From the NCBI GenBank assembly GCA_017550335.1, contig JAFZPM010000027.1, forward strand, positions 62,001-126,000: DNA of 64,000 nucleotides, read 5' to 3'. Of this stretch, positions 1-7,758 are shown piece after piece. Each line of letters starts with the position of its first letter. The stretch's first letter is position 1. Source of the stretch: Paludibacteraceae bacterium. GTDB lineage: Bacteria; Bacteroidota; Bacteroidia; Bacteroidales; Paludibacteraceae. The notes beneath the pieces are model-generated. The model did no database searches, was not told where the DNA came from, and saw only the letters and a list, made by a program, of their open reading frames with translations. The translations under genes were made by a program, and so were the position numbers.

Positions 1-204
1 AACTTCGCCATGGCAGACGTTCTTGTCATCAGCGATTTCTGCTTCAACACACCTTTAGAACGAACCCGAAAGAAAATGAATACGGAACACGACAAAGGAA
101 CACGATTCTATGGACTTCAGATTGACAGTATATCTGACTGTTATAATGAAATTCTCGATAAGATTTGGCATGTAAAGATAGATAATAAGCTCATTTTGGG
201 GTGA
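1..204 (+). CDS. VWA-domain protein, C-terminal end (ViaA-like), partial
   Basis: The reading frame is open from base 1, so the gene begins upstream of the window; 67 residues are visible. They contain a hydrophobic strand followed by acid (DVLVISDF), then an RFYGLQID strand and a terminal DKIWHV segment. This is the layout of the last strands and helix of the von Willebrand A domain in ViaA/CoxE-type proteins, which pair with MoxR-type AAA ATPases such as RavA. The ATPase partner would be expected upstream and cannot be seen. The VWA call is fairly safe; the ViaA subtype is inferred from a short fragment. Confidence 0.6.
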   Translation, partial: NFAMADVLVISDFCFNTPLERTRKKMNTEHDKGTRFYGLQIDSISDCYNEILDKIWHVKIDNKLILG

Positions 205-254
205 AATTTAAATGTTTGTGATATAAAAAACGGGTTGTGTTGGTGCTGTGCATC

Positions 255-282
255 GTAGAGACGCAAAATCTTGCGTCTCTAC
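255..282. repeat. REP-like perfect palindrome (GTAGAGACGCAA arms)
   Basis: Two perfectly complementary 12-base arms, GTAGAGACGCAA and TTGCGTCTCTAC, surround a 4-base AATC spacer. The element lies between the VWA gene and the DUF2809 gene. A related palindrome with the same GTAGAGACGCA left arm is at 39709-39736. There is no T-tract directly after it on either strand, so a dispersed REP-like element fits better than a classical terminator, though it may still shape mRNA ends. Confidence 0.7.
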
Positions 283-346
283 AAGGAACCATTGCCGCAA
301 AACGTCTGAAGAATTTTTGTATATTTGACAAACAGATTTATAGCCC

Positions 347-721
347 ATGAAACGTAAAATTATAACCGCAATAATAGGCATAGCCATCCTGATTCCTTTG
401 GGACTGATCTCAAGGCGTGTCGCTTGGATCCCTGCGGAGACGGGCGATGCGCTTTGGGCGATGATGGTTTTCTGTTTCTGGCGCATCATCTTGTGCAGGA
501 AACCCTTGCTCACTGTCGCGGTCGTGAGCTTAGCCACCGCCTACCTCGTGGAGTTCTCTCAGCTGATCACCTGGCCGTGGCTTGTCTCCCTTCGCGGCAC
601 CACCCTCGGTCACTTGGTGCTCGGACAAGGCTTCCTCTGGGTCGATTTGCTGGCCTATACGATCGGGGTCGGGTGCATCTATTGGGTCTTTAGTAGGATG
701 CGGCACGAAAGGGCGTGTTGA
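347..721 (+). CDS. DUF2809 family membrane protein
   Basis: This 124-residue protein is almost entirely hydrophobic, with about four predicted membrane helices. It has the hallmarks of DUF2809: an LGLISR-like N-terminal segment and a conserved GDALWAMMVFC stretch at about residues 33-43, followed by AYLVEFSQL and a C-terminal VDLLAYTIGV helix. The family has no established biochemical role. The gene stands alone between the VWA gene and a divergent-looking secreted protein, and the context gives no functional clue. Its length is normal for the family. Confidence 0.75.
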   Translation: MKRKIITAIIGIAILIPLGLISRRVAWIPAETGDALWAMMVFCFWRIILCRKPLLTVAVVSLATAYLVEFSQLITWPWLVSLRGTTLGHLVLGQGFLWVDLLAYTIGVGCIYWVFSRMRHERAC

Positions 722-1007
722 ACGTGAGAAATTGGCGGTATGCTTGTTGAATTCTGATTTCCGTTCAATTATTCAACTATGTTTAGAGTAATGCTTGAGA
801 GGTGACGGAAAAATAACTTTTAAAAATGTTTTGTACCTTTATGCCCATACAAAAACAACAAAAAGAACAAGATATAAAGGATATCTCCCAAAAACAATAC
901 TCATTTTGGAAATCCGTTGACAGAGTCGTGTGAAAACAAATGGAAGAATATCTGGGAAGAATAACAGGCGTAATACAAATAAATGTCTTAAATGTAATAA
1001 ATATAAT

Positions 1008-1400
1008 ATGTCTTTCAAAACCCCAATACTAATTCTATTTCTCCATCTCCCTCTCTTATCCTTTTCTCAGCAATTGCAGGTTAACGTGTTTGGGCGTGAT
1101 TGGACATTTCCGCAAGATACGGTCACACAAAAAATCATCCTTGAGTTTATCGAGGAGGCGCAATTATCATCCGACGATATCTTGGAAATCCGAGGAAGAG
1201 GACCGAAGGAATTCGCTATGAAATTGTCCCAAGCGAGAGCTGATTGGATTAGACGTTGGTTGCTTGAAAATGTTTCTTCCTCAATAAAGATTATCTCTGT
1301 AGGCATTTCCGATCATGACCCCCTAATAAAAGATCCTCAAACGGACTACGAGCGGGAAATGAACCTATTTGTAGACTTTAATGTAATTAGGGGGAAGTAA
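1008..1400 (+). CDS. secreted OmpA-like domain protein (degenerate)
   Basis: A longer frame begins at 930, but the ATG at 1008 gives a protein that starts directly with a signal peptide (MSFKTPILILFLHLPLLSFS, cleavage near SFSQ), so it is preferred. The mature 110 residues contain a long helix with LSQARADWIRRWL, preceded by a strand EIRGRG and followed by IKIISVGISDHDP. This order (strand, helix with an xxSxxRA motif, strand) resembles the OmpA/MotB C-terminal fold, but the usual peptidoglycan-binding TD..G..N loop is not visible. It could be a diverged OmpA domain that no longer binds peptidoglycan. No clear partner gene is adjacent. Confidence 0.5.
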   Translation: MSFKTPILILFLHLPLLSFSQQLQVNVFGRDWTFPQDTVTQKIILEFIEEAQLSSDDILEIRGRGPKEFAMKLSQARADWIRRWLLENVSSSIKIISVGISDHDPLIKDPQTDYEREMNLFVDFNVIRGK

Positions 1401-1441
1401 AACAGGTTTTGACATAAATGTAAGGTTATATGAAACAATGT

Positions 1442-1473
1442 CTATCGCACAGAAGGACTTCCTGTCCGTGCGG
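1442..1473. repeat. imperfect inverted repeat in intergenic region
   Basis: A CGCAC/GTGCG outer stem and a GGAC/GTCC inner stem surround a TTCCT loop, with an AGAA bulge on the left side. It lies between the convergent OmpA-like gene and the symporter gene. It may be another REP-like unit or a weak bidirectional terminator; there is no strong T-tract. Confidence 0.35.
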
Positions 1474-1565
1474 TTTTGAAATAACTACAAAAAAAGGTTG
1501 TAACGTTACATCCTTTTGGGCAACATTTCTGCTTCTTTTGAACTGGGAACTGCGAATTATCTAAT

Positions 1566-2501
1566 TTACTTCCCATTCCACCTCTTCAGCACCCCTGCCG
1601 CTATGCTACCCGAGAAGTTGTGCCACACGGAGAAGATGGCTCCTGGTACGGCGGCCAATGGATAGAGGGCGAAGTGCGTGGCGGCCAGTGATGAGGCGAG
1701 CCCGGAATTCTGCATCCCTACTTCTATGCTGATGGCTGTCCGTTTTTCAGGAGACATACCCGTCAACATACCAGCAATGTAGCCGAGGGATAAGCCTAAC
1801 AGGTTGTGCAAGATCACAGCGACTGCCACAAGCAGACTGCATCCCATGATGTTTTGTGCGTTGTGTGAGACGATGATCCCTATGATCGCGGCGATGGCCA
1901 GGGTGGAGAGCATAGGCATGTAGGGGATGACTCTCTGCGTGAATTTCCCGAAATAGTGGTTGACGACGAGCCCCACCACGATTGGCAGTATCACCACCTG
2001 AACAATACTCATGAACATCCCCAAGACATCCACATCCACCGTCTCTCCTGCCAAAAGCAGAACCAATACGGGTGTCACAAACGGCGCCAATAGGGTGGAG
2101 ACACCCGTCATGGCAACGCTCAGCGCAACGTCTCCCTTGGCTAAATAGCAGATTACATTGCTGGCCGTTCCGCCGGGACAACAACCCACAAGGATCACGC
2201 CCAAAGCCAATTCGGGTGGCAGGTTGAGCAGCCGGCAAAGCAGCCAAGCCACAAGGGGCATGATGATGAATTGAGCCAACTCGCCTATCAACATCTCCTT
2301 CGGATGCATCAGCACCGGTTTGAAGTCCGACGGTTTGAGCGTCAGTCCCATGCCGAACATCACCACGCCCAGCATAGGGGCGATGGCGGCCGTGCCAATC
2401 CACGAAAATGAGGAGGGTACAAATAAGGCGACAATGGTCACAGCCACGACAATGAGCGTGATGTGTGAGGCAATCCAATTGGGTATTTGGCTGTTCATCA
2501 T
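1566..2501 (-). CDS. bile acid:sodium symporter (BASS) family transporter
   Basis: This 311-residue inner-membrane protein has nine to ten hydrophobic helices. The GMGLTLKPSDF motif (about residues 49-59) and the GCCPGGTASNV motif (about 106-116), which lies in the crossover region of the fold, are diagnostic of BASS/SBF transporters. Members take up organic anions with sodium: bile salts in animals, and pantoate, pyruvate or sulphur compounds in bacteria and plastids. The substrate cannot be read from the sequence. The length is normal. A minus-strand -7 box lies about 23 bases upstream of the start, and the gene is monocistronic. Confidence 0.9.
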   Translation of the reverse strand: MMNSQIPNWIASHITLIVVAVTIVALFVPSSFSWIGTAAIAPMLGVVMFGMGLTLKPSDFKPVLMHPKEMLIGELAQFIIMPLVAWLLCRLLNLPPELALGVILVGCCPGGTASNVICYLAKGDVALSVAMTGVSTLLAPFVTPVLVLLLAGETVDVDVLGMFMSIVQVVILPIVVGLVVNHYFGKFTQRVIPYMPMLSTLAIAAIIGIIVSHNAQNIMGCSLLVAVAVILHNLLGLSLGYIAGMLTGMSPEKRTAISIEVGMQNSGLASSLAATHFALYPLAAVPGAIFSVWHNFSGSIAAGVLKRWNGK

Positions 2502-2523
2502 GATTCGCTATAAAATTCAGTTG

Positions 2524-2531
2524 CAAAGATA
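2524..2531 (-). promoter_or_regulatory. -7 box (TATCTTTG) for the BASS gene
   Basis: On the minus strand this reads TATCTTTG, a perfect TAnnTTTG Bacteroidota -7 box, 23 bases upstream of the symporter start codon. No clear -33 TTTG was found. Confidence 0.45.
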
Positions 2532-2578
2532 CTTGTTTTTTGCTCCAGTGAGTTTGTTTATATCTTTGCTCACTATGA

Positions 2579-3808
2579 TCAATCAGAATATTTTTTCACA
2601 TAGTTATATCCCACAACAGCACCTTCTTCAAATTCATCGTCAGTTCTGTTATAAAAGATATGTTCCAGTTTTTCTAGAGAGAAGGAATATTCCCAATTAG
2701 ACTTCTTGGATTTAAGATATATTTCATTCTCTTTTTTGTAACCTGTGATTCTTTCCTTTTTCCCTCCATATAACAGGAACCCTTTTATCTTGTCTGAATC
2801 ACGTAAATTTATCGCTATTTGGTACGGAACATATTTACGCGCAGGTTCCTTTTTAATCGTTTGTTCATTAGAGTTTTCTTTGTTATTATATTCATAATGA
2901 GCTATTTCCATAAATAAGTTATTTTCAACTTCTTTGTATAGTTCTACCGATTTGGCAAGTTTTTTTATTCTGCTTTTTGAGTCATTTAAGATAACCTTGC
3001 CAAGTTTATTTAAGTATGGTTTAACTTCTTTGTATGTACGATAATCAATATGTCCAGGTATATAACGTATTGGATCCTCATAAGAATCATGTAAGTCACT
3101 TATTCTCCAGAATCCTAATTTGCCATTTTCAAAATTGTAATCAACATCGAATTTTTCATATTTAGATATTTTGGATGACAATGAAATTAGATAGTTATGT
3201 TTTTCTTCTTCATCTTCATTATCTTCTTCATCTTCTTCTTCATCTTCTACTTCATCTTCTACTTCATCTTCATTATCAGTATCATATGTTTCAGATTGAG
3301 ATTCCAAGAGTCCATTGAAAATGTCATTATCCCAGTTGTGCGAGTTTAGAAATTCAAAGTATCCCTCAAGTGAAAATAAAGCGGGAAAAGGGATGTGAGT
3401 GTTGATGTCTGCCAATAATCTCTTTCCGGTTTTCAAGTCAAAAAAAAGAGAAATAAGATCCTCTACATCTCCATGACTCGAAAGCCAAATCTGTTTAATA
3501 TTTAGCAATAAATAGTCACCTTCCATTTCGTATTCATAAGAAATCCCATGACAGTGAAACGTAAATACATCCGAAAAACCATCTTGAAAACTAATTGACT
3601 CTAGAATTTCTTTGTTGATACTATCCGCAACGGATAAAAGATTTTGATTCTCTGTTGAGACATTGGGTATATGTATAGGAAATCTTTTATGATCTATATA
3701 TTGCATATATTGAGCGTGGGTGAATTTTGTGGTATCCACTTTGAAATCGCTCGCCATGCATATCGCGGCAAGGGAAAAAACAATAAGCAGAGATGCTATT
3801 TTCTTCAT
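2579..3808 (-). CDS. secreted protein with acidic Asp/Glu tract, unknown function
   Basis: The 409-residue product starts with a clear signal peptide (MKKIASLLIVFSLAAICMAS). Residues of about 75-135 (SYEYEMEGDYLLLNI, FFDLKTGKRLLADI) look like a beta-rich domain of the DUF3298/RsiV-like kind, but this is only a resemblance. A strongly acidic low-complexity tract occupies about residues 175-205. The C-terminal part has the pattern of small beta repeats (IKGFLLYGGKKERITGY). It is probably periplasmic or surface-exposed. The gene is single, and its 3' end faces the symporter promoter. No function is assigned. Confidence 0.7.
   Translation of the reverse strand: MKKIASLLIVFSLAAICMASDFKVDTTKFTHAQYMQYIDHKRFPIHIPNVSTENQNLLSVADSINKEILESISFQDGFSDVFTFHCHGISYEYEMEGDYLLLNIKQIWLSSHGDVEDLISLFFDLKTGKRLLADINTHIPFPALFSLEGYFEFLNSHNWDNDIFNGLLESQSETYDTDNEDEVEDEVEDEEEDEEDNEDEEEKHNYLISLSSKISKYEKFDVDYNFENGKLGFWRISDLHDSYEDPIRYIPGHIDYRTYKEVKPYLNKLGKVILNDSKSRIKKLAKSVELYKEVENNLFMEIAHYEYNNKENSNEQTIKKEPARKYVPYQIAINLRDSDKIKGFLLYGGKKERITGYKKENEIYLKSKKSNWEYSFSLEKLEHIFYNRTDDEFEEGAVVGYNYVKKYSD
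3205..3290. repeat. CTTCAT/CTTCTA microsatellite inside the acidic gene
   Basis: Imperfect repeats of triplets and hexamers (CTTCAT, CTTCTA, TTCTTC) encode the Asp/Glu-rich tract of the overlapping minus-strand gene. All units are multiples of three, so length changes would keep the frame and vary only the acidic linker. Confidence 0.7.
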
Positions 3809-4039
3809 GTCCTTACATTAAAACTGATAATCATCTAATATGCGAAAATAAACATTTTCGAAACTCTTTCCAATGCACCAACAGCAATGACCCCCCCCAT
3901 CATCTTCTGACGGAACTAGCGTTCCAGGACTATACCAGAGAATGTGGTGTAGACGTTGATCATATTTCTTCATGAAATTTTACAGCCATAAATTTTACAG
4001 TCATAACATTTCAACGCAATATTTCATATAACAAAAATT

Positions 4040-4651
4040 TCAAGAAAAATCTATTTCAAAATCAATCCTCTTCATCTCCATCACCATATCTCCCAACGTC
4101 ATCATGGCATTGATAAGGCTTACGCTCTGATACTGAGGTAGGTCTTCGATTCGTATTCTCTTTTCCTTGATACGACCTTGGTCAAGGAGGGCCTGTCGCA
4201 TGGTGCCAGGAAGTAGTGGAGTGTCTGGGGTGAACCACTCCTTGCCATCGAAGAAACAGAGGTTGGTGTATGAAGTATCTGTGATGCATCCTTCTTTCAC
4301 GATAATCACCTCATCATACGAAGGGGCCTTCTCCCGCTGTTTGATAAGCATACTGCGGTCGGTACTCTTCCATGCGTAACTGATACTATCATCCTCCACC
4401 ACAGCGATGCGCTGGATGGTGCGCAGAGTATAGGGTGCAAAAGAACGCTCAACAATACCCCGCTCGTCATAGACAACACGAACTTTCTGAAGTCCGTCAA
4501 CCGCAGGAATTTCACCGAGCAAGTCCGCCTCCGTAACCATTGCCATATCGGGGAAGAACGATTGAATGGTGCGGTTCATCCGTTCTACATGATAGCGGAG
4601 GTTGCGGGCAACGCCGTCTTTAACACAAATGGTTTCAACAAATTGGCACAT
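4040..4651 (-). CDS. pabC: aminotransferase class IV, probable aminodeoxychorismate lyase
   Basis: This 203-residue protein belongs to the PLP fold-type IV (BCAT/PabC) family. It has an N-terminal ETICVKDG strand, an RMNR segment (about residues 24-27), a lysine-containing MLIKQREKAPSYDEVIIV stretch, and the conserved CITDTSYTNLCFF and TPLLPGTMRQALL motifs. It would convert aminodeoxychorismate to p-aminobenzoate for folate. It overlaps the end of pabB by 17 bases on the same strand, which strongly supports translational coupling and the PabC role over a branched-chain transaminase. It is shorter than the roughly 270-residue E. coli enzyme, as is common for Bacteroidota versions. Confidence 0.85.
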   Translation of the reverse strand: MCQFVETICVKDGVARNLRYHVERMNRTIQSFFPDMAMVTEADLLGEIPAVDGLQKVRVVYDERGIVERSFAPYTLRTIQRIAVVEDDSISYAWKSTDRSMLIKQREKAPSYDEVIIVKEGCITDTSYTNLCFFDGKEWFTPDTPLLPGTMRQALLDQGRIKEKRIRIEDLPQYQSVSLINAMMTLGDMVMEMKRIDFEIDFS

Positions 4652-5624
4652 ATATCTTTTCTATTATTTCATTGTATTCACTCTCTTCATCACTCATGGC
4701 TGTAATGCCACCTCCTGCCTTGTAGTAGAGTTGGTCCTCTTCTTCATCCACAAAACGAATCATCACCGCACTATCGATGTTACCCTCCTTCCATATACCC
4801 ATGCAGCCCGTGTAAAACCCTCTGTCGTAGCCCTCCGCATTTTGAATGATCGAGAGCGTCTTAGGTTTTGGTGCACCCGTGATCGAACCTGCGGGGAGTA
4901 GCTCCATAATCAGTTCACCCGGATGTTCTTGGTAGTATGGATGCAGGTGACCGCAAATCTCGGAACTGGTTTGGAGAATAGCACCTCGATGAGTGACAAT
5001 CTCCTCCACATAACGATAGCGATTCACAGTTACGTGATGAGCCACCATACTTAGGTCGTTACGTATCAAATCAACGATGGTGGCATGCTCCGCCGCCTCT
5101 TTTTTGTTGTTCAGCAGTAGTTCTTGAGCCTGAGGAAGGGTGGCATCAATCGTACCTTTCATAGGATAGGAACAAATCCTGTCTTTCTCCACGCGGACAA
5201 ATATCTCGGGTGAGAAACAGACAAGTTTATTGCGAATCCACAGACGATAACGAGCCGTTGTACGCAGAAAGATATCGCGAAGCGTGAGGTTCGTATGAAG
5301 CGGCACCCGGCACGTCAGATTGACAAGATAGCTGTTTCCCGCCCTCTCCGCATCCTGCACCATCTTGAAACTACGATGATAGGAGTCTCTGGAAGGGGGT
5401 GTGAATTGCCATTCCACATTCGAACGAATAGCAGACAAATCGGAGGGAACATTGGAAACTCCACTGAAGTTGAAGAGCATCTCCTTCGGATCAACAGCAT
5501 CCAAGGCTTCAACGATAGCTTTAGCCTTATCGTAGCTGATGACAAAGATGAAAGGAGTCATCTCTTTGGCAAACGCTTCCATTCGCCTGATAGCTTCCTC
5601 TTGATTTAAGTATATGGGGGTCAT
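4635..5624 (-). CDS. pabB: aminodeoxychorismate synthase component I
   Basis: The 329-residue product is a chorismate-binding enzyme without the N-terminal extension of long homologues. It shows the YPMKGTID motif (about residues 154-161), whose lysine marks PabB-type enzymes rather than anthranilate synthases. It also has the AGSITGAPKPKT signature and RGFYTGCMGIW near the C-terminus. With glutamine amidotransferase or ammonia it turns chorismate into 4-amino-4-deoxychorismate. It is the first gene of the pabB-pabC pair; no pabA amidotransferase is adjacent, so one must be supplied elsewhere. The start used is the ATG at 5624. Confidence 0.9.
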   Translation of the reverse strand: MTPIYLNQEEAIRRMEAFAKEMTPFIFVISYDKAKAIVEALDAVDPKEMLFNFSGVSNVPSDLSAIRSNVEWQFTPPSRDSYHRSFKMVQDAERAGNSYLVNLTCRVPLHTNLTLRDIFLRTTARYRLWIRNKLVCFSPEIFVRVEKDRICSYPMKGTIDATLPQAQELLLNNKKEAAEHATIVDLIRNDLSMVAHHVTVNRYRYVEEIVTHRGAILQTSSEICGHLHPYYQEHPGELIMELLPAGSITGAPKPKTLSIIQNAEGYDRGFYTGCMGIWKEGNIDSAVMIRFVDEEEDQLYYKAGGGITAMSDEESEYNEIIEKIYVPIC

Positions 5625-5653
5625 TTATTATTTGTTTTCCCTTATAAAATTCT

Positions 5654-6952
5654 TTACAAAAATATTGCCAAATACAATGGCATGGTTGTTTTATTGCCAT
5701 CAACGCCAACATTGCAGTTGCCGAATTTATAACCTGCCTCGATTCCTTCCCATGATAGCACTGTATTGAGCGATTGGGTCCGTCCGCTTTTTGCTTTCAC
5801 CTCTATGGGTAATGGGTGTGCTCCTGAGGTAAGGACAAATTCTATCTCCACTGTAGAATCGTCTTTTTTGAAAAAATAGAGTGGATATTTTTTCTTGTGC
5901 AGTATATCTGCCATCAAATTCTCGTAGACGCCTCCTTTGGCAGGACCCGACAAAACATCATCCAGCAATGCGGCCTTCATCTCAAAACCATACATGGATA
6001 CCAAAAGACCGATGTCCCCCATGTAAATGCGGAATTGATCTTCCCTGACATACGCTGGCAAAGGGAATCTCAGGGTAGACAAGTTATAACAATAGTTTAC
6101 GATGCCTGCGTCACGAAGCCAATCTAATGCGTTGCCGAATTTGCGGGCCGTTCCGTTTTTCTCAACTACCGAGTATTGAAATTTGGTATTGTCTTTTGCT
6201 AATTGTCTCGGTATCGACAAAAAACAGTTTCTCGCTTTAGTACGGTCAGCAGAGTCGGCATACTTGGCTATGTCATTCAAATATGCTTGTACAATCTTCT
6301 CTTGCTCTTGATGGACTATGCCATAGTTTGAGGTCGCAAGAAATTGATTGACAACCGCAGGCATTCCTCCAATAACCATGTATTCACGAAGATATTGCAT
6401 CATCCTCTTGTGTGTGGATTCATCAATTTTAACCTTATCAACAAAATGTTTTTTAAGAGAATCTATAAAATCCTGAGACAATCCGACAGCCCATAAATAT
6501 TCTTCAAAATCAAGCGAATACATATCCACTTGACGCTCGTAGCCCACGGGGAAGGAGGAAACGGCTCTGTAGTTGACCCCAAGCAATGAACCTGACGCTA
6601 TCACATCGAAGGAATTGTCAAGCGCCCAAAACTTTAATGAGGCTCTTGCCTGTGGACATGATTGTATCTCGTCGAAGAAAACCAACGTCTTCTGAGGAAT
6701 GAAGCGGGCTGAAGGCATATATACAGTGATTCGCTTTATCATCTCTGAGACCGTAAGTTCGCCGTCAAAGGCAACTCTCAAGTTTGGATTTTGCTCGAAA
6801 TTGATCTCCACAAACGACTCGTAATTGTTTTTGGCGAAATCCTCAATAATGAAAGTCTTCCCGATTTGACGCGCACCACGCACCAATAGACACTCATTTT
6901 TCTTGATAGCCTTCCATTGTTTTAGATACTCTGTGAACTTTCGTCTTAGCAT
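5654..6952 (-). CDS. AAA ATPase with DUF4143 domain
   Basis: The protein has an N-terminal P-loop (LLVRGARQIGKT), a Walker B segment (LVFFDEIQ) and the C-terminal DUF4143 nuclease-like region, including PIEVKAKSGR, which resembles a PD-(D/E)XK core. This family is common and variable in Bacteroidota, often present in many diverged copies, and its role is unsettled (proposed in defence or selfish-element biology). A longer frame starts at 6979, but a minus-strand -7 box covers 6977-6984. The transcript should therefore begin inside the longer version, and the internal ATG at 6952 is the better start (432 residues). Confidence 0.85.
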   Translation of the reverse strand: MLRRKFTEYLKQWKAIKKNECLLVRGARQIGKTFIIEDFAKNNYESFVEINFEQNPNLRVAFDGELTVSEMIKRITVYMPSARFIPQKTLVFFDEIQSCPQARASLKFWALDNSFDVIASGSLLGVNYRAVSSFPVGYERQVDMYSLDFEEYLWAVGLSQDFIDSLKKHFVDKVKIDESTHKRMMQYLREYMVIGGMPAVVNQFLATSNYGIVHQEQEKIVQAYLNDIAKYADSADRTKARNCFLSIPRQLAKDNTKFQYSVVEKNGTARKFGNALDWLRDAGIVNYCYNLSTLRFPLPAYVREDQFRIYMGDIGLLVSMYGFEMKAALLDDVLSGPAKGGVYENLMADILHKKKYPLYFFKKDDSTVEIEFVLTSGAHPLPIEVKAKSGRTQSLNTVLSWEGIEAGYKFGNCNVGVDGNKTTMPLYLAIFL

Positions 6953-6976
6953 ATTCTTGTAAATGTTTGATTGCCA

Positions 6977-6984
6977 CAAATATA
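6977..6984 (-). promoter_or_regulatory. -7 box (TATATTTG) for the AAA ATPase gene
   Basis: It reads TATATTTG on the minus strand, a perfect match to TAnnTTTG. It overlaps the upstream alternative start at 6979, which argues for translation from 6952. Confidence 0.5.
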
Positions 6985-6991
6985 AAAATAA

Positions 6992-7119
6992 TTTTGCAGA
7001 TTTTCGGAGGTTATTTTATTAAATAATGCAGATTTTCGGAGGTTATTTCGCTGAATTTTGCAGATTTTTGGTGGATATTTTGCTGTTTTTTGCAGATTTT
7101 CTCAGTAATTCTGCATCCT
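6992..7119. repeat. four contiguous 32-bp imperfect tandem repeats
   Basis: Units begin at 6992, 7024, 7056 and 7088, exactly 32 bases apart, each starting with TTTTGCAGATTTT or a near variant. The first two also share CGGAGGTTATTT. The third has TGGTGGATATTT and the fourth is the most diverged. The array lies directly upstream of the AAA ATPase gene and overlaps where a -33 element or upstream operator would be. Confidence 0.75.
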
Positions 7120-7350
7120 GCCAAGAACATTGTCGGCAGCAAGTTGTTTGATGCCTTCCCCAGATTAAGCGCAAAGAGTACTCTTTCCTATATTTGTATT
7201 TTATTGGATGCTATTGGGATGTGCCTCCGAAAATGACTTGTAATAGGTGCTAATCGGTATCTATTTCCCCACGCAGAAGTTACTATTTGTAAATATAAGT
7301 GGCTGACAATCAGCAAAAACGCCTTTGCTTTAGGGTATTTAAAGTGACTC

Positions 7351-7397
7351 CGAGGGACGGTGGGGGGACGCAAAATAGGCAAAAATCTGCAAATATG
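7351..7397 (+). repeat. left copy of a diverged direct repeat flanking the defence island
   Basis: From CGAGGGACGG to AAATATG this segment aligns with 13521-13565 in the same orientation. By eye about 35 of 45 positions match, with a 2-base gap; the shared core is GGGGGAC..AAAAT and the shared end is AAATATG. The two copies bracket the AbiE and DUF262 genes. Confidence 0.5.
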
Positions 7398-7501
7398 ACT
7401 GCCGTCAAAAAAAAGAAAATGCAAACATCTGCAAAATTGATTTTCCAGTTCTTTGAACGTTTACACTTTTTAACGCAGGTTTTTGCACATTCTTTCATTA
7501 A

Positions 7502-7547
7502 GGTTTAGTTTAGGTTATAGATATTTAATATGGGTATAAACTAAACC
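7502..7547. promoter_or_regulatory. inverted repeat, 11-base perfect arms
   Basis: GGTTTAGTTTA (7502-7512) and TAAACTAAACC (7537-7547) are perfect complements separated by 24 AT-rich bases. The element is about 210 bases upstream of abiEi. It could be a regulator or recombinase site, or a hairpin. Confidence 0.4.
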
Positions 7548-7642
7548 AAAGGGTTGCGCTATCATACAGAATAATTGGCTTCTCTTTCTTTTGGACGGCA
7601 ATCATATCTCATATTTAGAGTTATATGCGTGTATTTTGCTTT

Positions 7643-7667
7643 CAAATTCGATAAAAATGCGAATTTG
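7643..7667. promoter_or_regulatory. candidate AbiEi operator (8-base inverted repeat)
   Basis: CAAATTCG and CGAATTTG are perfect arms around a 9-base spacer, about 67 bases upstream of the abiE -7 box. A second small dyad, TCTAT/ATAGA, lies at 7678-7690. Characterised AbiEi antitoxins repress their own operon by binding inverted repeats upstream of it, so this is a reasonable operator candidate by position and symmetry. Confidence 0.4.
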
Positions 7668-7733
7668 GAGATAAAATTCTATAAAATAGAGTGATTTTAG
7701 GCAAAAACAGTACAAAGCTAATATTTTTTTTAT

Positions 7734-7741
7734 TATATTTG
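7734..7741 (+). promoter_or_regulatory. -7 box (TATATTTG) of the abiE operon
   Basis: A perfect TAnnTTTG box ends 17 bases before the abiEi start codon, implying a very short leader. No clear -33 TTTG is present at the expected distance, which would fit a promoter that is weak or depends on a regulator. Confidence 0.5.
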
Positions 7742-7758
7742 CACCAAAATTACTTAGT

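Larger units (their letters stand above)
6980..7758. other. gene-free stretch holding repeats and inverted repeats
   Basis: No convincing gene is present; the open frames here are short and lack codon bias or motifs. The stretch holds a four-unit 32-bp repeat (6992-7119), a 47-bp segment that reappears in diverged form beyond the island (7351-7397), a long-armed inverted repeat (7502-7547), a compact inverted repeat (7643-7667) and the abiE -7 box. Confidence 0.6.

Noticed and set aside
2560..2569. Plus-strand TATCTTTG box between the symporter and acidic secreted genes
   Set aside because: It matches the -7 consensus but points toward no plus-strand gene; chance matches to this short motif are common in AT-rich DNA.
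6992..7119. Possible CRISPR array
   Set aside because: The 32-bp units are contiguous with no spacers, only four are present and they are diverged, and no cas gene is near.
7299..7508. Small ORFs on both strands between the ATPase and abiEi
   Set aside because: Lys- and Phe-rich low-complexity translations on overlapping opposite strands, no motif and no promoter; they cover the repeat segment instead.
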